Source of the DNA: CADCVW01 sp964251385
GTDB taxonomy: Bacteria > Pseudomonadota > Alphaproteobacteria > Sphingomonadales > Sphingomonadaceae
Reading direction: 5' to 3'
Length of the DNA: 64,000 bases
Assembly: GCA_964251385.1 (NCBI GenBank)
Contig: CAXUJK010000001.1
Span: forward strand, 186,001-250,000
This document shows, piece by piece, positions 63,104 to 64,000 of the stretch (positions within the stretch are counted from its first letter, which is position 1; each line of letters opens with the position of its first letter). A model generated the notes under the pieces. The model searched no databases, was not told where the DNA came from, and saw nothing but the letters and a program-made list of their open reading frames with translations. Position numbers and translations under genes: made by a program.

Positions 63104-63988
63104 GTGGCGACCGCCAGAAACCGGCGCCCCGGCTATAGCCGGAAGGCGCAATACGGCCTGTTCTTCGGACTGCTCGTCGCAATTGGCGGCGTGCTCGTAG
63201 GATTGCTGTTGCTCGCCGCGTCCATCATCAACCCGACGGGCCTGTCCGGCGTGCGCGGCGTGGCGCTCGACGCGACCACGCCCGTCGCGGGAGGCGGACG
63301 CGGGATCGTGCGGACGATCCAGACCGCGGGCAAGACGGTCAGCGATTATTTCGCGGCCGGAACGCAGAACACGCTGCTGCGCGCGGAACGCGACGCGTTG
63401 CGGCGGCAGCTGATCGCCGCGCAGGCGGCCAAGTGGGAGAATATCCAGCTCAAGCGCCTCGTCGGGATCAGCGACGCGAACCGCCCGCCCGTGACGTCGG
63501 GCCGCATCGTCGGCTCGTCCTTCGCCAGCAGCCGGCGTCTCGCGACCCTGTCCGCAGGGTCGGGCGACGGCGTCGCGGTCGGTCAGCCCGTGCGTGCGCC
63601 CGACGGGCTGGTCGGTCGCATCCTGGAAACGGGGCGATTCGCGTCGCGCATCCTGCTCGTGTCCGACCGATCGAACGTCGTTCCCGTGCGTGCGTTGCGC
63701 GACGGCGTGGCCGCGATCTCGACGGGTCGCGGCGACGGGACGGTCGAGCTCAAGCCGCTCGCTGTCGGGCGCAATCCGTTCCGGCCCGGCGACATCGTCG
63801 TGACGTCGGGCACGGGCGGCATCTACGCGCCCAACATTCCCGTCGCCTACGTCGTCAAGCTCGCCGACGACGGCGCGATCGCCCGCCCCCTCGCCGATCC
63901 TGCGACGGCGCCGTTCGGGATCGTCGAACCGATTTTCGAACCCGACGCGGCCGCCGCCGAGGTCGCGCCGGACGCGCCCGAGGAATGA
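63104..63988 (+). CDS. mreC: rod shape-determining protein MreC
   Basis: MreC of 294 residues, the periplasmic scaffold of the elongasome. One membrane helix (about 17-41), a coiled coil (NTLLRAERDALRRQLIAAQA) and the beta-rich domain (GRIVGSSFASSRRLATLSAG on) follow the family order. It starts with GTG at 63104. Its stop overlaps the start of the next gene (ATGA). Confidence 0.94.
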   Translation: MATARNRRPGYSRKAQYGLFFGLLVAIGGVLVGLLLLAASIINPTGLSGVRGVALDATTPVAGGGRGIVRTIQTAGKTVSDYFAAGTQNTLLRAERDALRRQLIAAQAAKWENIQLKRLVGISDANRPPVTSGRIVGSSFASSRRLATLSAGSGDGVAVGQPVRAPDGLVGRILETGRFASRILLVSDRSNVVPVRALRDGVAAISTGRGDGTVELKPLAVGRNPFRPGDIVVTSGTGGIYAPNIPVAYVVKLADDGAIARPLADPATAPFGIVEPIFEPDAAAAEVAPDAPEE

Positions 63989-64000
63989 GCCGCCCCCAAT
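63985..64000 (+). CDS. mreD: start of next gene, probably mreD
   Basis: Only the first five codons (MSRPQ) are inside the window. The ATG overlaps the mreC stop (ATGA), and mreD almost always follows mreC, so identity is inferred from position alone. Confidence 0.5.

Overview
The window looks like a chromosomal segment of a sphingomonad (Alphaproteobacteria, Sphingomonadales; Sphingomonas-like). The reasons are the G+C-rich sequence, the sphingomonad-style exosortase A (XrtA) exopolysaccharide locus, the ccmCDEFGHI order with no ccmA or ccmB beside it, the tig-clpP-clpX-lon-hupB chain, and the serB/miaA and mreBCD neighbourhoods. I see no transposase, prophage, CRISPR array or rRNA. The mobile-looking sequence is limited to two copies of a palindromic REP-like element (27571-27646 and 40239-40316) and one fragment of a common dispersed repeat near 37081.

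Layout. 1-2.8 kb: def and recR on the minus strand, fmt-truA on the plus strand. 2.8-15.1 kb: a minus-strand XrtA exopolysaccharide operon, read from export protein to amidotransferase: Wza-like export protein, Wzz-like chain-length factor, tyrosine autokinase, outer-membrane barrel, ExeA-like ATPase, polysaccharide deacetylase, FemAB-like protein, glycosyltransferase, XrtA-EpsI fusion, amidotransferase. 15.3-20.9 kb: the acyl-activation arm of the same system: a PLP decarboxylase and AMP-forming ligase (minus), then a GNAT/FemAB-like transferase, an acyl carrier protein and two alpha/beta-hydrolase-like proteins (plus). 20.9-26.5 kb: trxB directly behind tRNA-Met, a DUF3775 protein, a 2'-5' RNA ligase-like protein, kup, ald and a DUF3072 protein. 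26.5-31.4 kb: cytochrome c maturation genes ccmC to ccmI. 31.5-34.1 kb: a DMT transporter, an amino-acid dehydrogenase, tRNA-His, a PRC-barrel protein and tRNA-Val. 34.1-42.0 kb: hupB, lon, clpX, clpP, a GT2 glycosyltransferase, tig and tRNA-Leu. 42.1-44.7 kb: two lipoproteins around an M48 protease. 44.7-48.0 kb: gatCAB with an unlisted 30-residue ORF between gatA and gatB. 48.1-56.9 kb: DUF4153, DUF3089, ruvX-pyrB, a SPOR protein, a ParA ATPase with a putative ribbon-helix-helix partner, a second SPOR protein and a PilZ protein. 56.9-64 kb: serB, miaA, a divergent ketol-acid reductoisomerase, a BLUF photoreceptor, mutL and mreB-mreC-(mreD).

The genome is very compact. Most co-directional neighbours are coupled by ATGA, GTGA or TTGA overlaps. 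Seven of nine convergent junctions overlap at their stop codons and the other two are 9-11 bp apart, so convergent operons have no room for separate terminators. serB and miaA even overlap head to head by 8 bp.

The observations most worth following are the carrier-protein arm of the XrtA locus, whose two hydrolase-like proteins have Arg and Cys at the expected nucleophile-serine position; the coupled micro-ORF inside gatCAB; the REP-like palindrome read through as the N-terminus of CcmH; the tRNA-Met/trxB junction with a 7-nt leader; and the ParA/RHH pair flanked by SPOR proteins. Starts were chosen from visible ribosome-binding sites, overlaps and family N-termini. Family assignments come from reading the proteins, not from a search.
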